Assembly (NCBI RefSeq): GCF_017896165.1
Contig: NZ_JAFCNB010000012.1
Span: 150,763-214,762, forward strand
Origin: Microbispora oryzae
GTDB taxonomy: Bacteria > Actinomycetota > Actinomycetes > Streptosporangiales > Streptosporangiaceae
Reading direction: 5' to 3'
DNA length: 64,000 nt
Shown here: positions 7,967 through 16,406 of the stretch, in pieces
Layout of the letters: the number at the start of each line of letters is the position of its first letter
How positions within the stretch are numbered: the stretch's first letter is position 1
Notes under the pieces: model-generated
Told to the model about the DNA's origin: nothing
The model's database searches: none
Seen by the model: the letters and a program-made list of their open reading frames with translations, nothing else
Position numbers and translations under genes: made by a program

Positions 7967-9124
7967 TCACGCGTTCCGCAGGCCCAGGAGCAGTTCGGCG
8001 TTGGTCTTCGTGGCCTTCAACCCGGCCAGGAACGGCTCGAACGCCTCCTGGTCCTGCAGGGCCCGCCGCAGCTTCCGGACCAGGACCAACTCGGCGGGGT
8101 CGAGGAGGAGCTCCTCCCGGCGTGTGCCCGACCCGGTCACGTCGACAGCGGGGAAGACCCGCCGCTCCGCCAGGGAGCGGTTGAGCCGCAGGTCCATGTT
8201 GCCGGTGCTCTTGAACTCCTCGAAGAGGTGCTCGTCCATCCTCGATCCGGTCTCGACGAGCGCGGTGGCGAGGATCGTGAGGGAGCCGCCGCCCTCGACG
8301 TCGCGGGCCGCGCCCAGCAGGCGCTTGGGCGGGTACACGGCCCGGGAGTCGATGCCGCCGGTGAGGATGCGGCCGCCGCTCGGAGCCGCCAGGTTGTACG
8401 CCCGGCCGAGGCGGGTGATCGAGTCGACCAGCATCACCACGTCGCGGCCCTGCTCGACGAGGCGTTTGGCCCGCTCGACGGCGAGCTCGGCCAGGGTGAT
8501 GTGGTCCTGAGGGGGACGGTCGAAGGCGGAGGCGATCACCTCGCCCCGTACGTGCTCCCGCATGTCGGTGACCTCCTCCGGCCGCTCGTCGACCAGGACG
8601 ACCATGAGGTGGCATTCGGGGTGGTTGGTGCTGATGGCGTCGGCGACGGCCCTGAGCAGCAGTGTCTTCCCGGCCTTGGGCGGGGCGACGATCAGTCCGC
8701 GCTGGCCCTTGCCGATCGGGGCGAGCAGGTCGATGACGCGGGTGGCGAGCACGCCGGGTGAGGTCTCAAGACGCAGCCGCTCGCTGGGATGGACGGGGAC
8801 GAGGTCGGCGAAGTCGGACCGGGGACGGCCGGGCTGCTCACCGTTCACGGTGGCGACGGCGGCCAGCCGGCCGCCGACGGCCGTGCCGTGGACGACGTCG
8901 CCGCGGCGCAGCCCCTGGGACGTGACCAGGGCGGCCGGCACGGTGACGTCCCCCGGGCCGGGCAGGTAGCCCGCGGTCCGGATGACGGTGTTCCTGCCGG
9001 TGACGTCGAGCAGGCCGGTGACGGTGACGGGGCTCTGCGACGGCCTCGGGGCCCGCGCGTGTCCGGCCCTGCCGTCCGCCGTCCGTGGGCGGGAACCGGC
9101 GGTTCCAATACTGGTGGTGGTCAA
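7967..9124 (-). CDS. rho: Short transcription termination factor Rho (second-type Rho)
   Basis: A 385-residue Rho helicase, judged from TTG 9124, which sits 5 bases after AGGAG. It has a cold-shock-like RNA-binding domain (GLLDVTGRNTVIRTAGYLPG, about residues 37-90). The Walker A motif APPKAGKT lies at about 137-144, followed by VDERPEEVTDM, the Walker B region VVMLVDSITR, the Q-loop region LTGGIDSRAV and the R-loop EEFKSTGNMD. All ATPase and translocation motifs match E. coli Rho. It lacks the N-terminal helical domain and the several-hundred-residue insertion typical of the main actinobacterial Rho, so it is probably a paralogue. A leader of about 190 nt with a TTATAG -10-like box (9315-9320, minus strand) precedes it. 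Confidence 0.9.
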   Translation of the reverse strand: MTTTSIGTAGSRPRTADGRAGHARAPRPSQSPVTVTGLLDVTGRNTVIRTAGYLPGPGDVTVPAALVTSQGLRRGDVVHGTAVGGRLAAVATVNGEQPGRPRSDFADLVPVHPSERLRLETSPGVLATRVIDLLAPIGKGQRGLIVAPPKAGKTLLLRAVADAISTNHPECHLMVVLVDERPEEVTDMREHVRGEVIASAFDRPPQDHITLAELAVERAKRLVEQGRDVVMLVDSITRLGRAYNLAAPSGGRILTGGIDSRAVYPPKRLLGAARDVEGGGSLTILATALVETGSRMDEHLFEEFKSTGNMDLRLNRSLAERRVFPAVDVTGSGTRREELLLDPAELVLVRKLRRALQDQEAFEPFLAGLKATKTNAELLLGLRNA

Positions 9125-9314
9125 GACGACTCCTGAGGAGAGAAGGGTGGGGCGCGGTCGCCGGACGCGGTCAGAACGCGAAGACGCGGGACGGCCGGAG
9201 AAGCCGGTCGTACGGGGGCCGGGCGATGACGCCACGAAGTGCGCGAACGCACCTAAGTGGAGAGACCGCCGCACGTGCCCCAAATGGGGCCAGAACCGTG
9301 CGGCTCACTGCCGA

Positions 9315-9320
9315 CTATAA
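9315..9320 (-). promoter_or_regulatory. Candidate -10 box for the rho paralogue
   Basis: On the minus strand TTATAG occurs in an otherwise GC-rich gap, with GGAATC about 18 bases further upstream as a weak -35. If used, transcripts would have a leader of about 190 nt before the TTG at 9124. No other convincing promoter is visible in 9125-9382. Confidence 0.35.
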
Positions 9321-9382
9321 CAGGGCACCCCACGCGGCGATTCCCGTAGTTTTTCCGTGATTCCCGGCGAATGCCCGGTGGC

Positions 9383-9973
9383 TCAGCGGGCCTGGAGGGC
9401 GTCCAGGGCCACGGCGACGGCGATGACGAGACGGCGGTCGAGCCGCGGGTCGTGGATCTCGATGACGTAGCGGTCGCGCAGCCCCCAGCGACGGTCGACC
9501 GAGAAGGCGATCGACGCCCCGATGCTGAAGTCGAAGTGGTACGGCAGCCACGACAGCGAGTCGGTGAACCGGCGCAGCAGGGCCACCGGAAGGTTGCGTT
9601 CCTGGCCCGTCAGAGTGGGCAGGCCGGGCTGCTGGAGGTGCCAGGTCGAGCGGAGCAGCGACCGGGCGAAGTCCTTGCGGAACATCCCGATCGGCAGCCC
9701 GGTGTGGTCCACCACGTCGTACTCGCCGCCGAGGTCGATGACCTGGCGGGCCTTGAAGCCGGCCAGGGGCTCGCTCCCCGACTCGTCGGTGTAGATCGTG
9801 ACCTGCTCCTTGAACGCCATCCGCTTCTGCTCGGCGAAGGCCATCACCGGGCCCTCCGAGCCACCGGGACCGGCCCCATGCACGACGTACCGGTTCACCA
9901 TCATGGTGATCTTCTGACGCAGGAACAGTCTGGTCTGCGCCTGCAGCGCCGCGATATCCATCTGAATCTCCAT
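9383..9973 (-). CDS. LURP-one-related / scramblase-like family protein
   Basis: A 196-residue protein whose middle reads RYVVHGAGPGGSEGPVMAFAEQKR, then AGFKARQVIDLGGEYDVVD and LPIGMFRKDFARSLLRSTWHL. This pattern of short beta strands with a repeated 'property, then modified form' layout is typical of the LURP-one/tubby C-terminal barrel family (Tub_2, phospholipid scramblase-like). No signal peptide or membrane helix is apparent. The biochemical function of bacterial members is not established. It is transcribed divergently from the YbhN-like gene across about 290 bp. The family assignment is moderately secure. Confidence 0.7.
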   Translation of the reverse strand: MEIQMDIAALQAQTRLFLRQKITMMVNRYVVHGAGPGGSEGPVMAFAEQKRMAFKEQVTIYTDESGSEPLAGFKARQVIDLGGEYDVVDHTGLPIGMFRKDFARSLLRSTWHLQQPGLPTLTGQERNLPVALLRRFTDSLSWLPYHFDFSIGASIAFSVDRRWGLRDRYVIEIHDPRLDRRLVIAVAVALDALQAR

Positions 9974-10266
9974 AGGGCGTGTCTTGGCTCTCTATATGCC
10001 CCTGTTGGCGGAGAAGATCACCACGACGAAAGGGCAAATCACCCGGCTTTCCGGGAATGCGCGGTCCGGATGAGGGGTTCGGCACGCGTGGGGTCGGCGG
10101 TGGGCTGGTCGGAGGCCGGTGTTCCGGGTCCCGGCAACGTGGGGGCCCCGATCTTCCCGGGTCGCGGCATCGCGCCGGGCACGCCTTCGGAAGCAACATT
10201 CCGGTGAATCCGGCGGTAGCGCTCCGCCACCGCGCGGGGGAGTCGTACAGGATAGAAGGAGTGGCG
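9974..10266. other. Divergent intergenic region, no gene recognised
   Basis: This 293-bp gap separates the LURP-one-like gene (minus) and the YbhN-like gene (plus). One frame stays open across it, but it has no ribosome-binding site and no family resemblance, so I treat it as non-coding. CTCTATATGCC near 9990 is the only AT-rich spot and could hold a minus-strand promoter. Confidence 0.4.
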
Positions 10267-11310
10267 ATGTCTTCGCGGTTGAGGTGGGTGCCGGTGGCCG
10301 GCGCCGCCGGGCTCGCGGTCTTCGTCCTGAGAGACCGGTTGCCGGACGGGAGCGCCGTCGCACAGGCGCTGACCGGCCTGGACCTCGGATGGCTGGGCGT
10401 CGCGGCGCTCGCGCAGTGGATCTCGATGGCGATGTTCGCCCGGCTCGTGCGGCGCGTCCTCGTCGTGGGCGGGACGCGGCTGCCCCTGCCTCGGGCGGTG
10501 GCGCTCACCTACGCCCGCACCGCGCTGTCGAACTCGCTCCCGGCGGGGTCGGTCCTGTCGCTCGCCTACGTGACCCGGCAGCTCAGCCGCGCGGGGGCGG
10601 CGAAGCCGCTGATCGCGGCCACCCTCGTGCTCAGCGGAGTGTATTCGTCGGCCACCTTCGTGCTGCTCGGCCTGGTGGCCCTGCTCGCCGAGCCGGCCGC
10701 CCGGCCGTTCACCGCGGCGGTGCTGGCGCTGCTCGTGGCGCTGCCCCTCATCGTGTGGGCGGTCGCCCGGCCGCGGTTCAGGTCCGTCCGCGCCTGGCTT
10801 ACGGCGCGCGTGCCGGCGGTGATGACGCAGCTGGAGGCCGCCTTCGCCGCCGTCCGTCCGGGAGGGCGCGATCGGCTGGCGCTGGTGACCCTGGCCCTGG
10901 GCAACTGGGTGCTCGACATGGCCTGCCTCGCCGCCGTCTGCGCGGCCTCGGGCGTGGAGGTCGGCGCTCCGACCGTCCTGCTCGGCTACGTCGCCGCCAA
11001 GGGCGCCGGGATGCTCGCCCTGATCCCCGGCGGGCTGGGCGCGGCCGAGCTCGGCCTGGGCGCGACGCTTGTCGCGGCCGGGGTCGCGGGCGGCGCCGCC
11101 ACGGCCGTCGTGCTGCTCTACCGGCTCATCTCCTTCTGGGCGGTGCTGCTGGTCGGCTGGATCTGCTGGGTGCTGCTGCTCGACTCGGTGCGCGCGCGGC
11201 TCGCCGGCGGCGGCCGGGTGCTGCTGTCCGTGTTGCTCCGCCTGGCGGCCGCCATGGAGCCCGCCGCCGGCCTCTACGGCTTCCGCCTGAACACCTTCCG
11301 GCGCCCCTGA
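10267..11310 (+). CDS. YbhN/UPF0104 family membrane protein (lysylphosphatidylglycerol synthase TM-like)
   Basis: A 347-residue integral membrane protein with about eight predicted helices. Its C-terminal half carries the family hallmark GYVAAKGAGMLALIPGGLGA, followed by AELGLGATLVAAG. This matches the transmembrane domain of the flippase/LPG-synthase superfamily, without the soluble aminoacyl-transfer domain. Members are thought to move lipids or lipid-linked molecules, but the substrate here is unknown. ATG 10267 follows GAAGGAG at a 5-base spacing, which decides against longer upstream starts. A PspC-domain gene follows about 110 bp downstream. Confidence 0.8.
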   Translation: MSSRLRWVPVAGAAGLAVFVLRDRLPDGSAVAQALTGLDLGWLGVAALAQWISMAMFARLVRRVLVVGGTRLPLPRAVALTYARTALSNSLPAGSVLSLAYVTRQLSRAGAAKPLIAATLVLSGVYSSATFVLLGLVALLAEPAARPFTAAVLALLVALPLIVWAVARPRFRSVRAWLTARVPAVMTQLEAAFAAVRPGGRDRLALVTLALGNWVLDMACLAAVCAASGVEVGAPTVLLGYVAAKGAGMLALIPGGLGAAELGLGATLVAAGVAGGAATAVVLLYRLISFWAVLLVGWICWVLLLDSVRARLAGGGRVLLSVLLRLAAAMEPAAGLYGFRLNTFRRP

Positions 11311-11418
11311 GCCCGGTGAGGGTTCGCCGATCAGGGTTTTCTCAGGGCCGCCTGTGGAAGCCTGATCGCAGGGCCGTTCGTTGGACGGGTCGGACTGATC
11401 GTGGAAGGGAGCCGACGG

Positions 11419-11613
11419 ATGTACCGATCGAGACGGCACAGGATCATCGCGGGGGTCTGCGGGGGCATAGCGGACAGGTTCGGCATGCCGCCCACCATGG
11501 TGCGGCTGCTGTTCCTGCTCTCCTGCCTGCTTCCCGGGCCCCAGTTCGTGGCCTACCTGATCATGTGGATCATCGTTCCCAACGAGCCGGAGCGCTACGG
11601 TCACCCGTACTGA
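11419..11613 (+). CDS. PspC-domain small membrane protein
   Basis: A 64-residue protein that is essentially a single PspC domain: basic start MYRSRRHRIIAGVCGGIADRFG, then MVRLLFLLSCLLPGPQFVAYLIMWIIVP. In PspC proteins the RxxxGVCGGIA segment leads into one or two membrane helices. The proteins are linked to envelope-stress responses. ATG 11419 follows GGAAGGGAG at a 7-base spacing; GTG 11401 would add six residues. A strong hairpin follows, so it is probably monocistronic. Confidence 0.85.
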   Translation: MYRSRRHRIIAGVCGGIADRFGMPPTMVRLLFLLSCLLPGPQFVAYLIMWIIVPNEPERYGHPY

Positions 11614-11637
11614 CCGCGTGACTGACGGCGGGACCGA

Positions 11638-11658
11638 CCGGGGGCCCGGCGCCCCCGG
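11638..11658 (+). terminator. Hairpin terminator after the PspC gene
   Basis: CCGGGGGC (11638-11645) pairs with GCCCCCGG (11651-11658) around a 5-base loop, 24 bases after the stop codon and before lipB. No U-tract is present. Confidence 0.6.
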
Positions 11659-11712
11659 GCCTGCCCGCTCCGCGCCCGCGTCTATGCTCGCTGGTGGAGA
11701 GGTGACGCGACT

Positions 11713-12348
11713 ATGGTGCAACGGCCCCTGACCCTGATCCAGGACGACCTCGTCGACTACGAGCAGGCCATGGAGCGCATGGCCGCTCTGGTCGAGGAGC
11801 GGCAGAACGACGCGCGGGCGGACACGCTCTGGCTGCTCAGCCATCCTTCCGTCTTCACCATCGGCAAGCGGACGCTCCAGTCGCACCTTCCGGCGCCGTC
11901 CGCGGGCATCCCGGTGGTGCCGACCGGGCGCGGCGGCCAGCTCACCTACCACGGGCCGGGGCAACTCGTGGGCTATCTCATCGTCAAGCTGCGCGACGGC
12001 GAGGGCGTCGTGGACTACATCCGCGAGGTCGAGCTGCGGCTGGTCGAGGCGCTGGAGAAGCTCGGCGTGGCGGCCGAGCGGCGCGACACCCCGCCGGGGT
12101 CGGAGCTGCTGACCGGGGTCTGGACCCGCGACACCGGGGGGAAGATCGTGTCGATCGGCATGCGCGCCAGCCGCGCCGTCACCAGCCACGGCTTCGCGCT
12201 CAACGTCGACGGCGACCTCACGCCGTGGGACCTCGCCGTCGCCTGCGGGATGCCGGACGTGCGGATGACGTCGGTCGCGAACGAGCTCGGCCGGGGCTCC
12301 ATGGAAGAGGCCCGCCGAGCCGTCGCGGAGGCGTTCGACGCGTCCTGA
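11713..12348 (+). CDS. lipB: Lipoyl(octanoyl) transferase
   Basis: A 211-residue LipB, which moves octanoyl groups from acyl carrier protein to lipoyl domains of the 2-oxoacid dehydrogenases and GcvH. Signature segments are RGGQLTYHGPGQLVGYLI, GGKIVSIGMRASRAVTSHGFALNV (lysine of the Cys/Lys dyad) and LAVACGMPDVRMTS (catalytic C178). Length and motif order match the family. GGAGAGG lies 10 bases before the ATG, a slightly long spacing. No lipA neighbour is seen; the next gene is convergent. Confidence 0.95.
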   Translation: MVQRPLTLIQDDLVDYEQAMERMAALVEERQNDARADTLWLLSHPSVFTIGKRTLQSHLPAPSAGIPVVPTGRGGQLTYHGPGQLVGYLIVKLRDGEGVVDYIREVELRLVEALEKLGVAAERRDTPPGSELLTGVWTRDTGGKIVSIGMRASRAVTSHGFALNVDGDLTPWDLAVACGMPDVRMTSVANELGRGSMEEARRAVAEAFDAS

Positions 12349-12390
12349 CGCGCCGCTCGGCCCGTCGCTCAGCCGTCGCTCAGCCGGCGC

Positions 12391-13938
12391 TCAGCCGACA
12401 GGCTCCGGCAGGTCGACGTCGTCGACCGTACGGCGCGGGCCGGTGAACCAGCGCTTCGCGGACAGGTGCCACCACAGGGCGATGCCGAGGAGCACCGCGC
12501 CGACGGCGATCGGAGCGTAGTTCACCGAGGTCCAGGTGAAGTCGGCGTCGCCGGGCACGCCGGACGGCGCGATGGGCAGGATGAAGTAGATCGAGATGAC
12601 GGCGATCTCGATCACCGCGATCCAGCCGAGCGGCTTGTACTTGCGGCCGAGCGTCCACGGCCCGGGCTGGAAGGAGTCACCGGCCCGCAGCCGGAGCCAG
12701 ATCGGGATGAGGAACGCCAGGTAGAGCCCGATCACCGCGATCGAGACCACGGCCAGGAACGCCACGGGGGTGGTGCTGCCGGGAGGCGCGTAGAGCGCGG
12801 GCAGGGTGATCAGCAGGGCCACCAGGCACCCGCCGATGATCGCGTTGACCGGCGTGCGGTTGCGGTCGACCTTCGACCACAGCCGCCAGCCGGGGACGGC
12901 GCCGTCGCGGGAGAAGGCGTATGTCATCCGGGACATCGACGTCACGCAGCTCATCCCGCAGAAGAACTGCCCGATGGTCGAGATGCCGAAGACGACGGTC
13001 GCCAGGGTGGACGACAGCGACGAGGTGAAGATCGCGCCGACGAAGCCGCCCTCCTTGTTGATCGCGTCCACGTCGGTCGCCGCGAACAGGAACGACAGCA
13101 GCAGGATCCAGCCGCCGACCGCCGAGTAGAAGATCGACTGCCACAGGCCCCGCGCGGCCGACTTCGCCGCTCCGTGCGTCTCCTCCGACACGTGGGCGCA
13201 GGCGTCGAAGCCCGTGATCGTGTACTGGGTGAGCAGGAAGCCCAGCGGCAGGACGTACAGCCAGAAGGACGGGCCGGACGAGCCACTGCCGAAGCCGGAG
13301 TTGTTGAACTGCTCGAACAGGAAGCCGACGCTCTGGTGCCGGGACGGGCCGAAGATCAGGATCAGCACCACGACCGCCGCGCCGAACACGTGCCACCAGA
13401 CGGAGACGTTCTGCAGGACGGAGATCAGCCGGTGGCTGTAGATGTTGATCAACGCGTGCAGGACCAGGACGATCGCGAACAGCAGGAACGTCTGGTGCAG
13501 GCCGTTCCCGGCGGCCCAGCCGTCGCTGAACCGGCCGATCACGATGTTGAGGAACGTGGCGCAGCCGTAGTCGACCGACGCGGTCACCGCGATCAGCCCG
13601 ATGAGGTTGAGCCACCCGGTGAACCAGCCGTGCACCGGCCTGCCGAGCCGGGCCGCCCACCAGTAGATGCCGCCGGCCGTCGGGTACGCCGAGACCAGCT
13701 CCGACATGCAGAAACCGATGATCAGGATGAAGGCGGAGATCAGCGGCCAGCCGATGGAGACGGCGAGCGGCCCTCCGTTGTTCCACGCCTGACTGAAGGT
13801 GGTGAAGCAGCCGGCCAGGATCGAGATGATCGAGAACGAGATGGCGAAGTTGGAGAACCCGCTCCACGTGCGGGAGAGTTCCTGCCGATAGCCGAGTTCA
13901 GCGAGTCGTCGGGCGTCGTCGTCGAGGGTTTGCGCCAC
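12391..13938 (-). CDS. APC-family amino-acid/GABA-type permease
   Basis: A 515-residue transporter with about twelve membrane helices. It starts with the soluble segment LAELGYRQELSRTWSGFSNFAISFSIISILAG, typical of the ACT/BAT subfamily of amino-acid permeases (GABA and choline/ethanolamine-type uptake). YPTAGGIYWWAARLG and TGFDACAHVSEETHGAA are conserved substrate-path segments. GTG 13938 follows GAGGAGG at a 4-base spacing. No catabolic neighbour identifies the substrate. The 240-bp upstream gap contains no obvious operator. Confidence 0.88.
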   Translation of the reverse strand: MAQTLDDDARRLAELGYRQELSRTWSGFSNFAISFSIISILAGCFTTFSQAWNNGGPLAVSIGWPLISAFILIIGFCMSELVSAYPTAGGIYWWAARLGRPVHGWFTGWLNLIGLIAVTASVDYGCATFLNIVIGRFSDGWAAGNGLHQTFLLFAIVLVLHALINIYSHRLISVLQNVSVWWHVFGAAVVVLILIFGPSRHQSVGFLFEQFNNSGFGSGSSGPSFWLYVLPLGFLLTQYTITGFDACAHVSEETHGAAKSAARGLWQSIFYSAVGGWILLLSFLFAATDVDAINKEGGFVGAIFTSSLSSTLATVVFGISTIGQFFCGMSCVTSMSRMTYAFSRDGAVPGWRLWSKVDRNRTPVNAIIGGCLVALLITLPALYAPPGSTTPVAFLAVVSIAVIGLYLAFLIPIWLRLRAGDSFQPGPWTLGRKYKPLGWIAVIEIAVISIYFILPIAPSGVPGDADFTWTSVNYAPIAVGAVLLGIALWWHLSAKRWFTGPRRTVDDVDLPEPVG

Positions 13939-14175
13939 GTGGCCTCCTCAAACCGGTGCGGGATGCCCGGCCGCCGTCCGTGCCGTGCCGGCGATCACCG
14001 CTCCAGCGGGATGCCGGGGCGGGATCTGGCATGCCCGGCTCCTCTGGTCTGGCTTCTGACCATTGATCACATTGTCGGAGCCGGTTGTTACGGGACGGTA
14101 CCGATGCCGCAACGTGCCGCGGACGCCCGCGCGCCGGCTCCGGCGACGGCCGGTTCCCTCACCTGACGCCGGAGA

Positions 14176-14721
14176 TCAGCCGCCGAACGCCTCCAGGGCA
14201 GCCTGGCAGAAGGCTTTCAGATCGTCCGGCATGCGGCTGCTCACCAGCGTGTTCGGCCCGGCGGTGCACACCACGACCTCCTGGTCGACCCACGTGGCCC
14301 CGGCGTTGCGCAGATCCGTCCGCACGCTCGGCCAGGAGGTGAGGGTGCGGCCCCGCACCACGTCGGCCTCCACCAGCGTCCACGGCGCGTGGCAGATCGA
14401 CGCGACCGGCTTGCCCGCCTCGAAGAACGCCTTGGCGAACTCAACGGCCGCGGGCCGCGTCCGCAGGTAGTCGGGGTTGGCCACCCCGCCCGGCAGGACC
14501 AGGCCGTCGAAATCGGCGGCCGAGACCTCGTCCACGGTGGCGTCGACGGGGAAGGTGTCGGCCTTGTCGAGGTGGTTGAGCGCCTGGACCCGTCCGCCCT
14601 TGGTGGAGATCAGCTTGGGTGTCCCCCCGGCCTGCCGGACGGCCTCCCACGGCTCGGTCAGCTCGACCTGCTCGATCCCCTCGGGGGCGACGAGAAATGC
14701 GATCGTCTTGCCCTGAATCAT
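14176..14721 (-). CDS. DJ-1/PfpI family protein (type 1 glutamine amidotransferase-like)
   Basis: A 181-residue protein with the flavodoxin-like DJ-1/PfpI fold. The motifs are AFLVAPEGIEQVELTEPWEA near the N-terminus, LPGGVANPDYLR in the middle, and the nucleophile elbow VASICHAPWTLVEAD with the reactive cysteine followed by histidine. PfpI-type members act as chaperone/deglycase-like or peptidase-like stress proteins; the exact activity is debated. ATG 14721 follows AAGGGGAG at a 4-base spacing. It diverges from the DUF72 gene. Confidence 0.88.
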   Translation of the reverse strand: MIQGKTIAFLVAPEGIEQVELTEPWEAVRQAGGTPKLISTKGGRVQALNHLDKADTFPVDATVDEVSAADFDGLVLPGGVANPDYLRTRPAAVEFAKAFFEAGKPVASICHAPWTLVEADVVRGRTLTSWPSVRTDLRNAGATWVDQEVVVCTAGPNTLVSSRMPDDLKAFCQAALEAFGG

Positions 14722-14838
14722 CGTGCTCCCCTTCTCATCCGTGTGCCTACTCGTGCCGTTCGGTCGTGGGCTCGCCTGCCCGTCTCCGGATGAACTATGC
14801 GGGTTCGTATGGGGGTTCGTATGGGGTAGGGGGACCGT

Positions 14839-15621
14839 ATGCCGTTGTTCGTGGGGACCTCGGGCTGGCAGTACGCCGACTGGCGCGACCCGGTCTACCA
14901 CGGCGCGCCCCAGCGCCTGTGGCTGGAGAGCTACGGCGAGATGTTCGCCACGGTCGAGAACAACAACGCCTTCTACCGGCTGCCCAAGCGGGAGACGTTC
15001 GAGACGTGGCGGGAGCGGACCCCGGACGACTTCGTCATGGCGGTCAAGGCCAGCCGGTTCCTCACTCACATCAAGCGGCTGAAGGACCCGGAGGAGCCGG
15101 TGCGGCGGCTGATGGGCGTGGCGGAGGGCCTGGGCGGCAAGCTCGGCCCGATCCTGCTGCAACTGCCGCCCACGCTGCGGGTCGACGCCGGGCGGCTGCG
15201 GGCGTGCCTGGCGTGCTTCCCCCGGAAGGTGCGGGTGGCGGTCGAACCCCGGCACGACTCGTGGTGGACGGACGAGATCCGCGAACTGCTGGCCGAGTTC
15301 GGCGCGGCGCTGTGCTGGGCGGACCGGCTCGGCCGGCCGGCGACCCCCCTCTGGCGTACGGCCGACTGGGCCTACCTCCGCTGCCACGAGGGCGTGGCGC
15401 GTCCCTGGCCGAGCTACGGCAGGCAGGCCCTGGCCGGATGGGTGCACCGGCTCGGCGGGACCGGCGACGCGTACGTGTACTTCAACAACGACCCGGGCGC
15501 CGCGGCCGTGCGGAACGCGGTCACCTTCGCCGAGCTGGCCCGCGCGGCCGGACGCGAGGTGAGCCGGGTGCGCTCACCCGACAGCCTGGTCGCCGCGGCC
15601 GAGGGGCACGGCCGCGGCTGA
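14839..15621 (+). CDS. DUF72 (YecE-like) TIM-barrel protein
   Basis: A 260-residue DUF72 protein. It starts VGTSGWQYADWRDPVYH, contains FATVENNNAFYRLPKRETFETW, FVMAVKASRFLTHIKRLKD and LLQLPPTL, and ends with YVYFNNDPGAAAVRNA. This motif order is the family's signature. The fold is a TIM barrel related to xylose-isomerase-like enzymes, but no reaction is established. The leader holds a short direct repeat (GGGTTCGTATGG twice, 14800-14825). No clear Shine-Dalgarno precedes ATG 14839. Confidence 0.88.
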   Translation: MPLFVGTSGWQYADWRDPVYHGAPQRLWLESYGEMFATVENNNAFYRLPKRETFETWRERTPDDFVMAVKASRFLTHIKRLKDPEEPVRRLMGVAEGLGGKLGPILLQLPPTLRVDAGRLRACLACFPRKVRVAVEPRHDSWWTDEIRELLAEFGAALCWADRLGRPATPLWRTADWAYLRCHEGVARPWPSYGRQALAGWVHRLGGTGDAYVYFNNDPGAAAVRNAVTFAELARAAGREVSRVRSPDSLVAAAEGHGRG

Positions 15622-15629
15622 GACCCGGG

Positions 15630-16169
15630 TCAGGCACGCCGGCCGGGGTCGTTCCGCCGGGTGCCGCCCGCCACGAGCCGGTCGAGGTGGCCGCCCGTCT
15701 GCTGCGCCGGGACGGAGACCCGGCCGCGGTCCTCGGCACCGTCCTTGGCGCCGTCCTCGGTTCGGTCGTCCACTCCGTCGCGGTCCCGGTCGACGACGGG
15801 CGTGGGCACGGGCGCGGGGGCCGTCGGTGCTGCCGGGGCTGTGGGGGCTGCCGCCCGGTCGTCGCTCAGCCGGCGCTCCAGGTCGCGCTTCTCGGCTTCG
15901 AGACGCGCCACGCGCTCGCGCTCGGCGGTCCGGGTCTCGCGGAGCCTGCGACGCCTGACGGAGGCGCGGCGCATGCCGCCGGTGATGAGCAGCAGCCCGG
16001 CGACGAACACGGCGGCCGTCACCGCACCGGCGATGAACAGCTCGAACGCGCTGAGGTTGATCGTCCGGTCGAACACGGTGACCGGCATCGAGGTGGCGGT
16101 GTCGGTCCAGGAGATTTCGACCAGGGCCGCCGCCGCGACCAGTACGAGAAGAAGGCCCAGTATGACCAT
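15630..16169 (-). CDS. Hypothetical two-helix membrane protein with coiled coil
   Basis: A 179-residue protein with hydrophobic segments at about residues 2-20 and 44-64. A basic, heptad-like region (RRRRLRETRTAERERVARLE, then ERRLSD) follows and should form a coiled coil. A Pro/Ala/Thr-rich and Asp-rich cytosolic tail (DRDRDGVDDRTEDGAKDGAE) ends the protein. The layout resembles LapA-type small membrane proteins, but I cannot assign a family with confidence. GAGG lies 4 bases before the ATG. It diverges from glnII. Confidence 0.6.
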   Translation of the reverse strand: MVILGLLLVLVAAAALVEISWTDTATSMPVTVFDRTINLSAFELFIAGAVTAAVFVAGLLLITGGMRRASVRRRRLRETRTAERERVARLEAEKRDLERRLSDDRAAAPTAPAAPTAPAPVPTPVVDRDRDGVDDRTEDGAKDGAEDRGRVSVPAQQTGGHLDRLVAGGTRRNDPGRRA

Positions 16170-16307
16170 TTGACCTCACTCCCAGAGGAGTCCGTTTCGT
16201 GGGTGACATCGCCACTGCCCACGAGAGCGGGGATCATGTGCGCGGAGAGGGCCCACCCGGAGGCGTCCCGAGCGGGGGCCGGGGATTCGACGGCAAAAAG
16301 TAGCTTC

Positions 16308-16345
16308 GTAACACCACGTTCACAAATGGGCAAAGGTCGCGAAAT
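16308..16345. promoter_or_regulatory. Putative GlnR operator upstream of glnII
   Basis: Four five-base elements occur at exact 6-base spacings: GTAAC (16308-16312), TTCAC (16319-16323), GCAAA (16330-16334) and GAAAT (16341-16345). Actinobacterial GlnR binds two a-site/b-site pairs of the form gTnAC-n6-GaAAC separated by six bases. The spacing fits perfectly, while two of the four elements are only partial matches. It lies about 60 bp upstream of the glnII start, where GlnR activates this gene in Streptomyces. Confidence 0.5.
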
Positions 16346-16406
16346 GTAAAACCACCACCCTCAAGCCTCGCGGACGAATGCACACAGGCTGCCCGGAGGG
16401 GACGAC

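Noticed and set aside
14800..14838. GGGTTCGTATGG direct repeat as an operator ahead of the DUF72 gene
   Set aside because: Only two imperfect copies exist, without symmetry; slippage is the simpler reading.
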